DNA of 64,000 nucleotides, from NCBI RefSeq assembly GCF_000091305.1, contig NC_013929.1, positions 4,216,001 to 4,280,000 on the forward strand. The letters run 5' to 3'. The position numbers were made by a program, and so were the translations under genes. The first letter of the stretch is position 1. Every line of letters starts with the position of its first letter. The notes below the pieces were generated by a model. The model did not search any database and was not told the DNA's origin. It was given only the letters and a program-made list of their open reading frames with translations. Positions 26,170 to 33,983 of this stretch are shown here, piece by piece. This DNA comes from Streptomyces scabiei 87.22. GTDB lineage: Bacteria > Actinomycetota > Actinomycetes > Streptomycetales > Streptomycetaceae.

Positions 26170-26958
26170 ATGCTGAACTCCGGCCGGGCCCACGGGGGCA
26201 GCGGAGAGTGGGAGCAGCCGTTCTGGCAGCAGCGGGGCTGGATCCTGTCGGCCGGGTTCCTGGTGGTGCTGCTCGTCCTCGCGGTCCTCTTCGCGGTGAC
26301 GGGCGACGGCGGGCAGGGGCCGGCCGGCGCGTCCGGTGACCCGGACCCCGCGCCGACCTCGGCCTCGCCCCCGGGCGGCAAGTCCGGCTCGAAGAAGGGC
26401 GGTTCGGACACGCGGCCCGCGGGCTGCCGCACCGACGACCGCGATCAGGCCAAGCCGACCGAGGCGCCGGGCGACTTCCGCTGGAAGGCCAACGGCACGG
26501 GTCTGGTCCCGGTCTCGAAGGCGGCGGGCCCGCTGAAGTACGACGGGCCGGTCTGGTCCTGCTTCGCGCACACCCCGATGGGCGCCGTCATGGCGGCCCA
26601 CTCCATCACGGACCACCTCAGCTACGACGGCTGGCGCAAGGTCGTGAGGCAGCAGGTCGTACCGGGAGCGGGCCGCGACGCGCTGGTCGCGAGCCGCTCC
26701 CAGGAGGCCGACAAGTCCACCACGGGCTCGCCGGACGCCGGTGGCTACGCCGGCTTCACCGTCCTGTCGTACGACGAGACGCGGGCGACCGTGATGGTCC
26801 TGGTGCGCGGCATGGGCGACGGCGGCTTCGGCTCCGCCTCGGTGACCATGCGCTGGCAGGACGGCGACTGGAAGCTCAGCCCCGACCCCGACGGCACGGT
26901 CTACAGCGGGGTGTCGCAGGTCAGCGGCACCGACGGCTTCGTCACCTGGGAGGCGTGA
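26170..26958 (+). CDS. Single-pass membrane protein with extracytoplasmic NTF2-like domain (VirB8/TcpC-like candidate)
   Basis: A 262-residue protein. The short cytoplasmic N-terminus ends in WEQPFWQQRGW, a helix follows at about 26-45, then a Gly/Ser/Pro linker to residue 80. The outer domain (about 85-262) includes VWSCFAHTPMGAVMAAHSI, LSYDETRATVMVLVRG and SVTMRWQDGDWKLSPDPDG, the pattern of an NTF2-like fold used by VirB8/TcpC proteins of type IV secretion. A cysteine pair (PAGCRTDD and WSCFAH) may form a disulfide. The ATG has GGGGGAGCGACG before it. The VirB8-like role rests on topology and position. Confidence 0.8.
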   Translation: MLNSGRAHGGSGEWEQPFWQQRGWILSAGFLVVLLVLAVLFAVTGDGGQGPAGASGDPDPAPTSASPPGGKSGSKKGGSDTRPAGCRTDDRDQAKPTEAPGDFRWKANGTGLVPVSKAAGPLKYDGPVWSCFAHTPMGAVMAAHSITDHLSYDGWRKVVRQQVVPGAGRDALVASRSQEADKSTTGSPDAGGYAGFTVLSYDETRATVMVLVRGMGDGGFGSASVTMRWQDGDWKLSPDPDGTVYSGVSQVSGTDGFVTWEA

Positions 26959-26959
26959 G

Positions 26960-28144
26960 ATGGCCTGCTCCTGGAAGCTCTACGACTGCGTGATCGAAGA
27001 GGGAGGCAAGCAGTTCACCGAGGGTGCCGTGGTCGTCTTCGCCAAAGCGATCGGCGACGGCGCGGCGGAGGTGCTCAAGGCCCTCAACGGCGTCTGGCTG
27101 AGCGTCGACGTGCCGGACCCGGCGGGCAACGGCGGAGGCCACGGCCAAGCGGCCGCGGGCAGTCCCATCGGCCAGATCACGGCCGAGGTCAACTGGATCG
27201 TCGCCTATGTGGCGGTGGCCTCGCTGCTGATCGCCGCGATCCGCATGGCGGTGGACCGCAAGGGCCAGTCCATGAAGCAGGCGTTCATGGGGATGTGGAA
27301 GGTCATCCTCGTCGGCGCGGCCTCGGTCCCCGTGGTCACGGCCCTGATGGCGGCGTCGGACGCGTACGCCAAGGACGTGTACGCGCGGTCCCGACTCGGT
27401 GACAGCGCCTCCACGATGCTGGGGGTACTGACGCTCAATCAGCCCGGCCTGGTCCTGATCTTCGGTCTGCTGGTGATGCTGTCGAGCTTCGTGCAGATCG
27501 TGCTGATGTACATCCGCATCGGCGTCCTGATCATGCTGGTCGGCACGTTGCCGCTGGCCGCCGTCTCCTCGATGACCGGGTGGGGCGAGGGCTGGTGGAA
27601 GAAGCACGTCGGTTGGCTCGCCGCCTGGCTGCTCTACAAGCCGGCGGCGGCCCTGATCATCTACTCGGCCACCGCGATGACCAAGGGCACCAAGGACCTG
27701 AACGCGATCATCGCGGGCATGGGCATGCTGATCATGGCGGTGTTCGCGCTGCCGGCCCTCCTCAAACTGATCGTCCCCGCCACGGCCGCCCTGGGCGGCA
27801 CCTCCGGCGGCACGGTCGCCATGGGCGCCGCCAACAACATGGCGTCGGGCGCCGTCAGCATCGCGGGGGCCTCCGGCGGAGGCGGTGGGGGTGGCGGGGC
27901 CGGCGGTTCCGCGGGCCCCCAGGGCTCGCCCTCGGCGGGCGCGGGTTCCTCGGCGGGCGGGGCCGGTGGCGCCGCCGGAGGCGCCGGAGCGGCCGCCGGA
28001 ACAGCGGCCGCGGGCGCGGCCACGGCGGGTGCGGCCGTCGCGGTGCAGGCCGCCAAGGTCGTCGTCCAGACCGGGATGCAGGCGGCGTCCGAGGTCGCCG
28101 GCTCCCTCGACGACAACGACGGGATGAAGGGCCACAACCAGTAG
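26960..28144 (+). CDS. Polytopic membrane protein, VirB6/TrbL-like
   Basis: A 394-residue protein. The N-terminal 75 residues lie outside the hydrophobic core. About six helices follow between 75 and 275 (VNWIVAYVAVASLLIAAIRM, VILVGAASVPVVTALMAA, LVLIFGLLVMLSSFVQIVLMYIRIGVLIMLVG and others). The segment GTLPLAAVSSMTGWGEGWWKKHVGWLAAWLLYKPAAALI resembles the core of VirB6/TrbL channel proteins. The last ~110 residues are Gly/Ala-rich and flexible. The ATG starts one base after the previous stop. As a polytopic inner-membrane channel subunit it is a central part of the proposed machine. Confidence 0.85.
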   Translation: MACSWKLYDCVIEEGGKQFTEGAVVVFAKAIGDGAAEVLKALNGVWLSVDVPDPAGNGGGHGQAAAGSPIGQITAEVNWIVAYVAVASLLIAAIRMAVDRKGQSMKQAFMGMWKVILVGAASVPVVTALMAASDAYAKDVYARSRLGDSASTMLGVLTLNQPGLVLIFGLLVMLSSFVQIVLMYIRIGVLIMLVGTLPLAAVSSMTGWGEGWWKKHVGWLAAWLLYKPAAALIIYSATAMTKGTKDLNAIIAGMGMLIMAVFALPALLKLIVPATAALGGTSGGTVAMGAANNMASGAVSIAGASGGGGGGGGAGGSAGPQGSPSAGAGSSAGGAGGAAGGAGAAAGTAAAGAATAGAAVAVQAAKVVVQTGMQAASEVAGSLDDNDGMKGHNQ

Positions 28145-28150
28145 GCCGGG

Positions 28151-28176
28151 CCCCGCGCCCCCGACGGGGCGCGGGG
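28151..28176 (+). terminator. Hairpin between the VirB6-like and SCO6880-family genes
   Basis: CCCCGCGCCCC (28151-28161) pairs with GGGGCGCGGGG (28166-28176) around a 4-base loop. It lies 84 bases before the next gene of the same strand, so it may lower but not abolish downstream expression. Confidence 0.6.
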
Positions 28177-28259
28177 TGGCCCGCGGCCACGACCGACACA
28201 GATCCACCCGAGCTCGTAGGCACTCGACCCAGCGACCTCAGCCGGAAGAAGGAAACCCC

Positions 28260-29753
28260 ATGTCCACCGACGCCCTCACGCGTCCCACCTACGGAAACTG
28301 GCGCAGGCCCCGCCGCCCCGGCCTCGGCCCCCTCGGCCTCCTCGGCACCGTCGTCGCCTTCGGCGGGCTCCTGGTCGCGCTCCTCGCCTCGCTGGTCTCG
28401 CTGTCGGCCGCGATCCTCGTCCTCATCCCCCTCGGCCTCTTCCTCGCGCCGCTCGCGCTGCGCACGGTGGACGGCCGCAACATCTACCAGGTGGTCGCGG
28501 TGCGTATCGGTTGGCTCAGGCGCAAGGCGAACGGCTCGACCACCTACGTCTCCGGCCCGCTCTCCAAGAGGCCCGGCGGCCGCCACCACCCGCCCGGCCT
28601 GCTGGCCCGCACCAGGATGTACGAGGGCCGGGACGCCTACAACCGCGCCTTCGGCGTGCTCCACCACCCCGGCCGCAACCTCTGCACGGTGGTCCTGGCC
28701 TGCGAGCCGGACGGCGGTTCGCTGGTCGACCCCGAGCAGGTCGACATCTGGGTGGCGTCCTGGGGCGACTGGCTCGCCCGGCTCTCCCACGAGCCCGGCC
28801 TGCGCGGCGCCCAGGTCGTCGTGGAGACGGCGCCCGACACCGGGACCCGGCTGGCCGCCGAGGTCCTGCCGCGCATCGCGCCGGACGCCCCGGCGGCGGC
28901 CCGCGCGGTGATGGAGGAGGTCGTCGCGCGCTACCCCTCCGCCTCCTCGGAGATGCACACGTACATCGCTCTCACCTACGGCCCCACCGGCGGCCCCAAG
29001 CGGGACGTCCAGGACGTCATCACCGACCTGTCGATGCGGCTGCCGGGTCTGCTGTCCGGCCTGGTCGCGGCCGGCGGCGGCTCCGCCTACCCGCTGTCCG
29101 CCGAGCGGCTCTCGGAGATCGTCCGCGTGGCGTACGACCCCGCGGTGGCCCCGGACGTGCTGAGCGCGCGGGGCGAACAGTCCACGACCGGCCTCGACTG
29201 GGCGGACGCGGGCCCGGCGGCCGCCGTGGAGTCGGTGCAGGCGTACAAGCACGACTCGGGTGTCTCGCGGACATGGATGCTGACACTGGCGCCGCGCGGC
29301 ACGGTCCGGTCCAGCGTGCTGCGGGGCCTGCTGGAGCCGGCCTCGGGCACGCGCCGCAAGCGGGTCTCGCTCGTCTACCGGCCCATCGACCCGGCGACTT
29401 CGGCCCGCATCGTCGAGGCCGACCGGCGTACCGCGCACTTCATGGCCGGCTCCAAGCGGGGGCTGGTCCAGGCCCGGGCCAGCTCCGAGATGCAGGCGGC
29501 CGAGCAGACGGCCGCCGAGGAGGCGGCGGGCGCCGGGCTCGTGGAGTTCTCGCTGATGGTGACGGTGACCGTCGACAGCGAGGAGCAGCTCCCGGACGCG
29601 GCGATCACCGTACGCAACCTCCAGGCGTCGTCCCGCATCCTGATGCGCCCCGCCGACCGTATGCAGGCCTCGGCGTTCACCTGCACGCTCCCCGTCGGCC
29701 TGCTGCCGTGGGAGCACACCCTCGTTCCGTACCAGCTCCGGGAGGCGCTGTGA
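28260..29753 (+). CDS. SCO6880-family protein: N-terminal PrgI/VirB3-like hairpin plus large cytoplasmic domain
   Basis: A 497-residue protein. A membrane hairpin at about 25-65 (LGPLGLLGTVVAFGGLLVALLAS, AAILVLIPLGLFLAPLAL) is followed by DGRNIYQVVAVRIGWLRRKA, as in PrgI/VirB3-type proteins. A cytoplasmic domain of about 400 residues comes next. Related actinobacterial proteins are usually named SCO6880 family and occur beside VirB4-like ATPases. I infer that the large domain corresponds to the N-terminal half of VirB4, with the ATPase half in the next gene. The ATG at 28260 follows GAAGAAGGA. Its stop overlaps the ATPase start by 4 bases (GTGA). Confidence 0.85.
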   Translation: MSTDALTRPTYGNWRRPRRPGLGPLGLLGTVVAFGGLLVALLASLVSLSAAILVLIPLGLFLAPLALRTVDGRNIYQVVAVRIGWLRRKANGSTTYVSGPLSKRPGGRHHPPGLLARTRMYEGRDAYNRAFGVLHHPGRNLCTVVLACEPDGGSLVDPEQVDIWVASWGDWLARLSHEPGLRGAQVVVETAPDTGTRLAAEVLPRIAPDAPAAARAVMEEVVARYPSASSEMHTYIALTYGPTGGPKRDVQDVITDLSMRLPGLLSGLVAAGGGSAYPLSAERLSEIVRVAYDPAVAPDVLSARGEQSTTGLDWADAGPAAAVESVQAYKHDSGVSRTWMLTLAPRGTVRSSVLRGLLEPASGTRRKRVSLVYRPIDPATSARIVEADRRTAHFMAGSKRGLVQARASSEMQAAEQTAAEEAAGAGLVEFSLMVTVTVDSEEQLPDAAITVRNLQASSRILMRPADRMQASAFTCTLPVGLLPWEHTLVPYQLREAL

Positions 29754-31228
29754 GCAAGCGCGCTGCTGTACGTCCTCAGACCGCGCCCCCGCGCGGGTGG
29801 TTCGGCCCCGGCGGCGGCCAGGTCGGCCATGTCGACCCGCCGGCGATGTGGAGGGCGACGACGGTCCAGGCGTGCGGTCTGTGGCCGTTCGCCGCGGGCT
29901 CCGGCGCCCCCATGACCGGGGTGCCGCTGGGCCAGCACCTGCACACGGGCGCCACGGTCTGCGGTGACCCCATCTCCTGGTTCACCCGCGCCCGTTACAT
30001 CTCCAACCCGTCCCTCTTCATGCTCGGCATGCCGGGCCTCGGCAAGTCCACCCTGGTCAACCGCATGCTGATCGGCATGGCGGCGACCGGCATCACGCCG
30101 CTGGTCCTCGGCGACCTCAAGCCCGACTACGCCGACACCGTACGGGCGCTCGGCGGCCAGGTGATCTCCATCGGACGCGGGGTGGGCGGCATCAACGTCC
30201 TCGACCCCGGTGCGATGGGCGAAGCGGCGCTGCGCATCGGCGGCGAACGGGGCCGGGTGCTGGCGGCGGAGGCGCACGGGCGGGTCCTGAACATGGTCGC
30301 GGCGCTGATCACGATCGTCCGGGGCCGCCCCATGGACGACCACGAGCAGTCCGTGCTCTCGGCCTGCCTGCACCATCTGACCGAGCGGGCCAAGCCGGGG
30401 CGCGCCCCGCTCCTGCCCGACCTGCTGAAGGTCCTGGACGAGGGCCCGGACCGGGTCCGCGCGGTCACCCTGGACCGGGGGAACATGACCCGTTACCAGG
30501 AGGCGGTGGACCCGCTGCACCGCTCACTGCTGGGCGTGTTGGACGGCCCTCTCGGCGACACCTTCGCCTCCGAGACCTCCACCCGCATCGACCCGGCCTC
30601 GCCGGCCGTGTGCGTCGACATCTCCCGCATCGGTGAGGCGGACACGCAGCTCACGGCCGCGGCGATGCTGGCCGCCTGGTCGGACGGTCTCGGCACGGTC
30701 GCCGCGGCCCACGCCCTCGCGGACGCGGGGCTGGCTCCGCAACGCTGGTTCTTCACGGTGCTGGACGAGCTGTGGCGCCCGCTGCGGGCCGCCTCCGGCA
30801 TCGTGGAACGCATCGACGCCCTCACCCGCCTGAACCGCTCCCTCGGCCTCGGCGACGCGAAGATCACCCACACCCTCAAGGACGCGGAGGCGCTGGGCAG
30901 TGCGGCCGACCGGGCGAAGGCGCGTGGCTTCGTGGAGCGGGCCGGGATGGTGGTGTGCGCCGGTCTTCCCCGTTCGGAGATGAGGGAACTCGGCGAGATC
31001 GTCGGCCTGTCGGAACGGGAGATCGACCTCGTGTCGTCGTGGTCCTCGCCGCCGGGCTGGGCGAGCACCGGTGGCAACGAGGAGCCGCCGGGGCGCGGGC
31101 GCTTCCTGATCAAGGTGGGCGGGCGGCCGGGCATCCCGATCAAGGTGTCGATCACCGACACGGAGAGGGAACTGCACAACACGAACACGCGATGGACGCC
31201 GAGGCTTTCGAAGGCCGGGCGCCCATGA
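29750..31228 (+). CDS. VirB4/TraC-like ATPase of the secretion-like cluster
   Basis: A 492-residue P-loop ATPase likely to power assembly or transport. Walker A is GMPGLGKST (about 93-101), followed by LVLGDLKPDYADTVRALGGQVISIGRG and INVLDPGA, the usual FtsK/VirB4-type core. Walker B is FTVLDELWRPL near 340. There is no transmembrane helix, which argues for VirB4 rather than the VirD4 coupling protein. VirB4 proteins are normally about 800 residues with an N-terminal domain; that part appears to be the separate upstream gene. The start is GTG overlapping the previous stop. Confidence 0.88.
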   Translation: MSKRAAVRPQTAPPRGWFGPGGGQVGHVDPPAMWRATTVQACGLWPFAAGSGAPMTGVPLGQHLHTGATVCGDPISWFTRARYISNPSLFMLGMPGLGKSTLVNRMLIGMAATGITPLVLGDLKPDYADTVRALGGQVISIGRGVGGINVLDPGAMGEAALRIGGERGRVLAAEAHGRVLNMVAALITIVRGRPMDDHEQSVLSACLHHLTERAKPGRAPLLPDLLKVLDEGPDRVRAVTLDRGNMTRYQEAVDPLHRSLLGVLDGPLGDTFASETSTRIDPASPAVCVDISRIGEADTQLTAAAMLAAWSDGLGTVAAAHALADAGLAPQRWFFTVLDELWRPLRAASGIVERIDALTRLNRSLGLGDAKITHTLKDAEALGSAADRAKARGFVERAGMVVCAGLPRSEMRELGEIVGLSEREIDLVSSWSSPPGWASTGGNEEPPGRGRFLIKVGGRPGIPIKVSITDTERELHNTNTRWTPRLSKAGRP

Positions 31229-31416
31229 ATGCGGGGGTGCGGGTTCAAGGGCGGGTGGTCTGGTCGGCGGACCCGACCGACCGTACGCGTACCGGGGCCG
31301 GGAACGGAGGTGTCGGCCCCGGTACGGCCAACCCGGCGGCCGGGCCCTCCGCCCAGGCCCGTGTCCAGCTCCCCCACCCGCCGAAGCCGCCCACTCAGGC
31401 CGGACCGGGCCGGTGA
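31225..31416 (+). CDS. Small hypothetical protein coupled to the ATPase and amidase genes
   Basis: A 63-residue product starting MNAGVRVQGRVVWSADPTDR, Gly/Pro/Thr-rich, with no motif I recognise. Its ATG overlaps the ATPase stop by 4 bases (ATGA), and its stop overlaps the amidase start by 4 bases (GTGA). This double coupling is the main reason to accept it. It could also simply be a spacer translated to pass ribosomes to the amidase gene. Confidence 0.55.
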   Translation: MNAGVRVQGRVVWSADPTDRTRTGAGNGGVGPGTANPAAGPSAQARVQLPHPPKPPTQAGPGR

Positions 31417-32618
31417 CCACGCCCGTGACCGCGCACGACGGCGCCCCGCCGCTCTCGGCCGTACGGACCGCCGAAGGGGTGCGGGCCCGCGAACTGCGCG
31501 CCGTCGATGTCGTCGCCGACGCGCTCACCCGGATCGAGCGGGCCGAGCCGACGCTCTGCGCGTTCGCCGAGGTATGGGCCGAGGACGCGCTGCGGTGGGC
31601 CGCGGAGGTGGACGCGCGGGTCGCCCGTGGTGAGTGGTTGCCGTTGGCCGGGGTGCCGATCGGGGTGAAGGGGCGGGGCGGGCTGCGGGCGGCGCGGGTG
31701 CTGGTCGCGGCCGGGTGTGTGCCCGTGGGGGCGACCTCCGTGCCCGGCCCCGGCACCCCCTGGCAGACCTGGGGGCTCGGGGCCGGCGGCCGGACCGTCA
31801 ACCCCTGGCGGGCCGACCGGACGCCGGGCGGCTCCTCCGCCGGGTCCGCGGCGGCGGTGGCCGCGGGCCTGGTCCCGATGGCGACCGGCACGGACGGCGC
31901 CGGGTCGGTCCGCATCCCGGCCGCCTGGTGCGGCGTCGTCGGCCTGAAGGCCACCAACGGCCGCCTCCCCTCCCCCGACCGCACCGGCCTCGCGGCCCCC
32001 GGCGTCCTCGCCCGCCACGCCTCGGACGCGGCGGCGTACTGGCGGTGCGTGGCGGGTGAGACCGCCGAGGGCGAGTACGGGCAGCCCACCGCCGTCTGGT
32101 CGGCCGACCTCGGGTTCGCCGACACCGATCCCGGACCCGCCGCCGTCGCCCACCGCGCGGCGCTCCGCCTCGCGGAGGCCGGTCTCGTCCGGCTCGTGCG
32201 CCCGAGCGCGCCGCCGCGCCTGGAGGACCCCGCCCCCGCCTGGTCGGCCCTGCGCTCCGCTCCGGCGTCCGACGCCGGCACCGCCGCCCTCCGGGCCGCC
32301 CGGGAACTGCGCGCCGAGAACGACCGGCGGCTCGCCGCGCTGCTCACCGAGTCCGACCTGATCCTCACCCCCACCACACCCAACGCGCCCCACGGTCACG
32401 AGGGCCCCGGTGACCGCTACTCCACGGCCCTGACCTGGGCGTTCAACCTCAGCGGGCACCCCGCCACGAGCATTCCCGCCGGGTTCGGCGCCGACGGCTG
32501 CCCGATCGGACTGCAGCTGGTGGCACGGCACAACGAAGAGGCACTGTTGCTGCGGGTGGCGCAAGCCGCCGAAGCCGTCCGGGACCACCCCGGACCGAGA
32601 GCGGGAGACCCGGCATGA
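31413..32618 (+). CDS. Amidase-signature family hydrolase
   Basis: A 401-residue enzyme of the Ser-cisSer-Lys amidase family. The triad appears as K86 (VPIGVKGRGG), S141 (TPGGSSAGSAAA) and the nucleophile S165 (GTDGAGSVRIPAAWCGVVGLKAT). The C-terminal part has LILTPTTPNAP and FNLSGHPATSIPAGFGADGCPIGLQLVARH, the family end. It is shorter than the usual 450-500 residues, and the residue after the catalytic lysine is Gly rather than the common Asp. Substrates range from short amides to aryl amides and cannot be told here. The GTG start overlaps the upstream small gene and the stop overlaps the NUDIX gene. Confidence 0.9.
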   Translation: MTTPVTAHDGAPPLSAVRTAEGVRARELRAVDVVADALTRIERAEPTLCAFAEVWAEDALRWAAEVDARVARGEWLPLAGVPIGVKGRGGLRAARVLVAAGCVPVGATSVPGPGTPWQTWGLGAGGRTVNPWRADRTPGGSSAGSAAAVAAGLVPMATGTDGAGSVRIPAAWCGVVGLKATNGRLPSPDRTGLAAPGVLARHASDAAAYWRCVAGETAEGEYGQPTAVWSADLGFADTDPGPAAVAHRAALRLAEAGLVRLVRPSAPPRLEDPAPAWSALRSAPASDAGTAALRAARELRAENDRRLAALLTESDLILTPTTPNAPHGHEGPGDRYSTALTWAFNLSGHPATSIPAGFGADGCPIGLQLVARHNEEALLLRVAQAAEAVRDHPGPRAGDPA

Positions 32619-33166
32619 GATGGACCGTCCACGGTGAGCACGTGATCCACGACACCCCCTGGGTGCGCTTGCGCTCGCTGGACGTCGAGCAGCCCGACGG
32701 CACCCGCGGCGACTACCACGTGGTCCGGCTGCGGGACCTCGCCGTCACCGCGGCCGTCGACGCCCGGCGGCGGGTCCTGATGATGTGGCGCCACCGTTTC
32801 GTCACGGACACCTGGGCCTGGGAGCTGCCCATGGGCCTGGTCGAGGACGGCGAACGTCCCGAGGAGGCGGCGGCGCGGGAGCTGGAGGAGGAGACCGGCT
32901 GGCGGCCGGGGTCACTGCGGGAACTGGCCTACGCCGAGCCGGCGGCCGGCGTCACCGACACCCGGCACTTCGTGTTCCGCACCGACGACGCCCGGCGCGT
33001 CGGCGAGCCCACGGAACGCAACGAGTCCGATCGCCTGGAGTGGATCGCCCTGGCCGACGTGCCGGGCCTCATCACCCGCCGGGAGATCGTCAGCAGCGCC
33101 ACGCTCGTCGGTGTCATGGCCCTGTTGCTGGAGTCGCCGGGCACGGGCTTCGACGCTCGGCCGTGA
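32615..33166 (+). CDS. NUDIX hydrolase, ADP-ribose pyrophosphatase-like
   Basis: A 183-residue hydrolase of nucleoside diphosphates linked to another group. The complete NUDIX box is GLVEDGERPEEAAARELEEETGW (about 71-93), with the metal-binding RELxEE core. The preceding VLMMWRHRFVTDTWAWELPMG and following LAYAEPAAGVTDTRHFVFR resemble ADP-ribose or sugar-nucleotide pyrophosphatases. The ATG overlaps the amidase stop by 4 bases (ATGA), so the two are co-translated. Confidence 0.92.
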   Translation: MRWTVHGEHVIHDTPWVRLRSLDVEQPDGTRGDYHVVRLRDLAVTAAVDARRRVLMMWRHRFVTDTWAWELPMGLVEDGERPEEAAARELEEETGWRPGSLRELAYAEPAAGVTDTRHFVFRTDDARRVGEPTERNESDRLEWIALADVPGLITRREIVSSATLVGVMALLLESPGTGFDARP

Positions 33167-33282
33167 GAGCCCCGCCGGCCGGACGTGCGAGCCCCGCACC
33201 TCTGCATCTCTCCTTCTTCTGCCTCTCCTTCTTCTGCCCTCCCTCCCCTGTCCCCTCGCCCCGCCCTTCCCCTCGCCCTTCC

Positions 33283-33321
33283 TCGACATCTCATGCATGT
33301 GCATATATTGTCCATGCATGT
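33283..33321 (+). promoter_or_regulatory. Promoter with flanking CATGCATGT direct repeats before the flavodoxin-fold reductase
   Basis: TCGACA (33283-33288) and TATTGT (33306-33311) with a 17-base spacer make a reasonable -35/-10 pair. CATGCATGT occurs exactly at 33292-33300, inside the spacer, and again at 33313-33321, just past the -10. The copies are 21 bases apart, two helical turns. This fits a repressor covering the promoter. The AT-rich 40 bases stand out from the surrounding GC-rich DNA. Confidence 0.6.
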
Positions 33322-33366
33322 AGTCGTCGTGCGCGACCGACCCGCGCACCGCCCCAGGGGGACCCC

Positions 33367-33969
33367 ATGACCCGACGTTTCCTGTTCGTCCTCGGCAGCA
33401 GCCGGTCGGACGGCAACTCCGAAATGCTGGCCCGCGCGGCCGCCGAGCAGCTGCCGGAGGGAGTCGAGCAGCACTGGCTGGACCTCGCGGCGCACCCGCT
33501 GCCCGACTTCGCCGATCTGCGGCACGACAGCGACCACGTACGGCCGCGGGGCGACAACAGGGCTCTGCTGCTGGACGCCACGCTCGCCGCCACGGACCTC
33601 GTGATCGTGTCGCCGTTGTACTGGTACTCCGTGTCCGCCCAGGTCAAGCGGTACCTCGACCACTGGGCGGGGTGGCTGCGCACGCCCGGGGTCGACTTCA
33701 AGGCGACGATGGCCGGCCGCACCCTGTGGGGTGTCACCGCGCTCGCGCACGAAGAGGAGGAGGTCGCCGAGCCGCTCGTGGGCACGCTCAACCACTCCGC
33801 CGCGTACCTGGGCATGCGGTTCGGCGGAGTCCTGCTGGGCAACGGCAGCAAGCCCGGTGACGTGCTCCGCGACACGGCGGCCCTCACCCGCGCGAAGACG
33901 TTCTTCACCGGGCCCGACGAGCCGCCGTACGCCCGCTTCCCCTACGACACGGAAGCCGCCGTCGCCTGA
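33367..33969 (+). CDS. NAD(P)H-dependent oxidoreductase, flavodoxin-fold (NADPH-dependent FMN reductase type)
   Basis: A 200-residue FMN-binding reductase. The phosphate-binding loop LGSSRSDGNSEMLARAAAE (residues 9-27) and the later SPLYWYSVSAQVKRYLDHW (about 82-100) match the flavodoxin_2/FMN reductase fold. Members reduce quinones, azo compounds or free flavin using NAD(P)H. The ATG at 33367 lies about 50 bases after the predicted promoter, following GGGGGACC. It has its own repressor-like promoter and is separate from the upstream NUDIX gene. Confidence 0.92.
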   Translation: MTRRFLFVLGSSRSDGNSEMLARAAAEQLPEGVEQHWLDLAAHPLPDFADLRHDSDHVRPRGDNRALLLDATLAATDLVIVSPLYWYSVSAQVKRYLDHWAGWLRTPGVDFKATMAGRTLWGVTALAHEEEEVAEPLVGTLNHSAAYLGMRFGGVLLGNGSKPGDVLRDTAALTRAKTFFTGPDEPPYARFPYDTEAAVA

Positions 33970-33983
33970 GGCGGTGTCAGGCG
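33963..33983. terminator. Convergent terminator containing both stop codons
   Basis: CGCCTGA (33963-33969) and TCAGGCG (33977-33983) form a short stem with a 7-base loop. The left arm ends in the TGA of the reductase gene and the right arm begins with the stop of the ABC permease gene on the other strand. Confidence 0.55.

Noticed and set aside
18937..31416. An integrated conjugative element or plasmid remnant
   Set aside because: No integrase, relaxase, FtsK/TraB-type transfer gene, replication gene, tRNA-flanked attachment repeats or base-composition shift was seen at the borders. The genes are of a type IV-like set but appear chromosomal.
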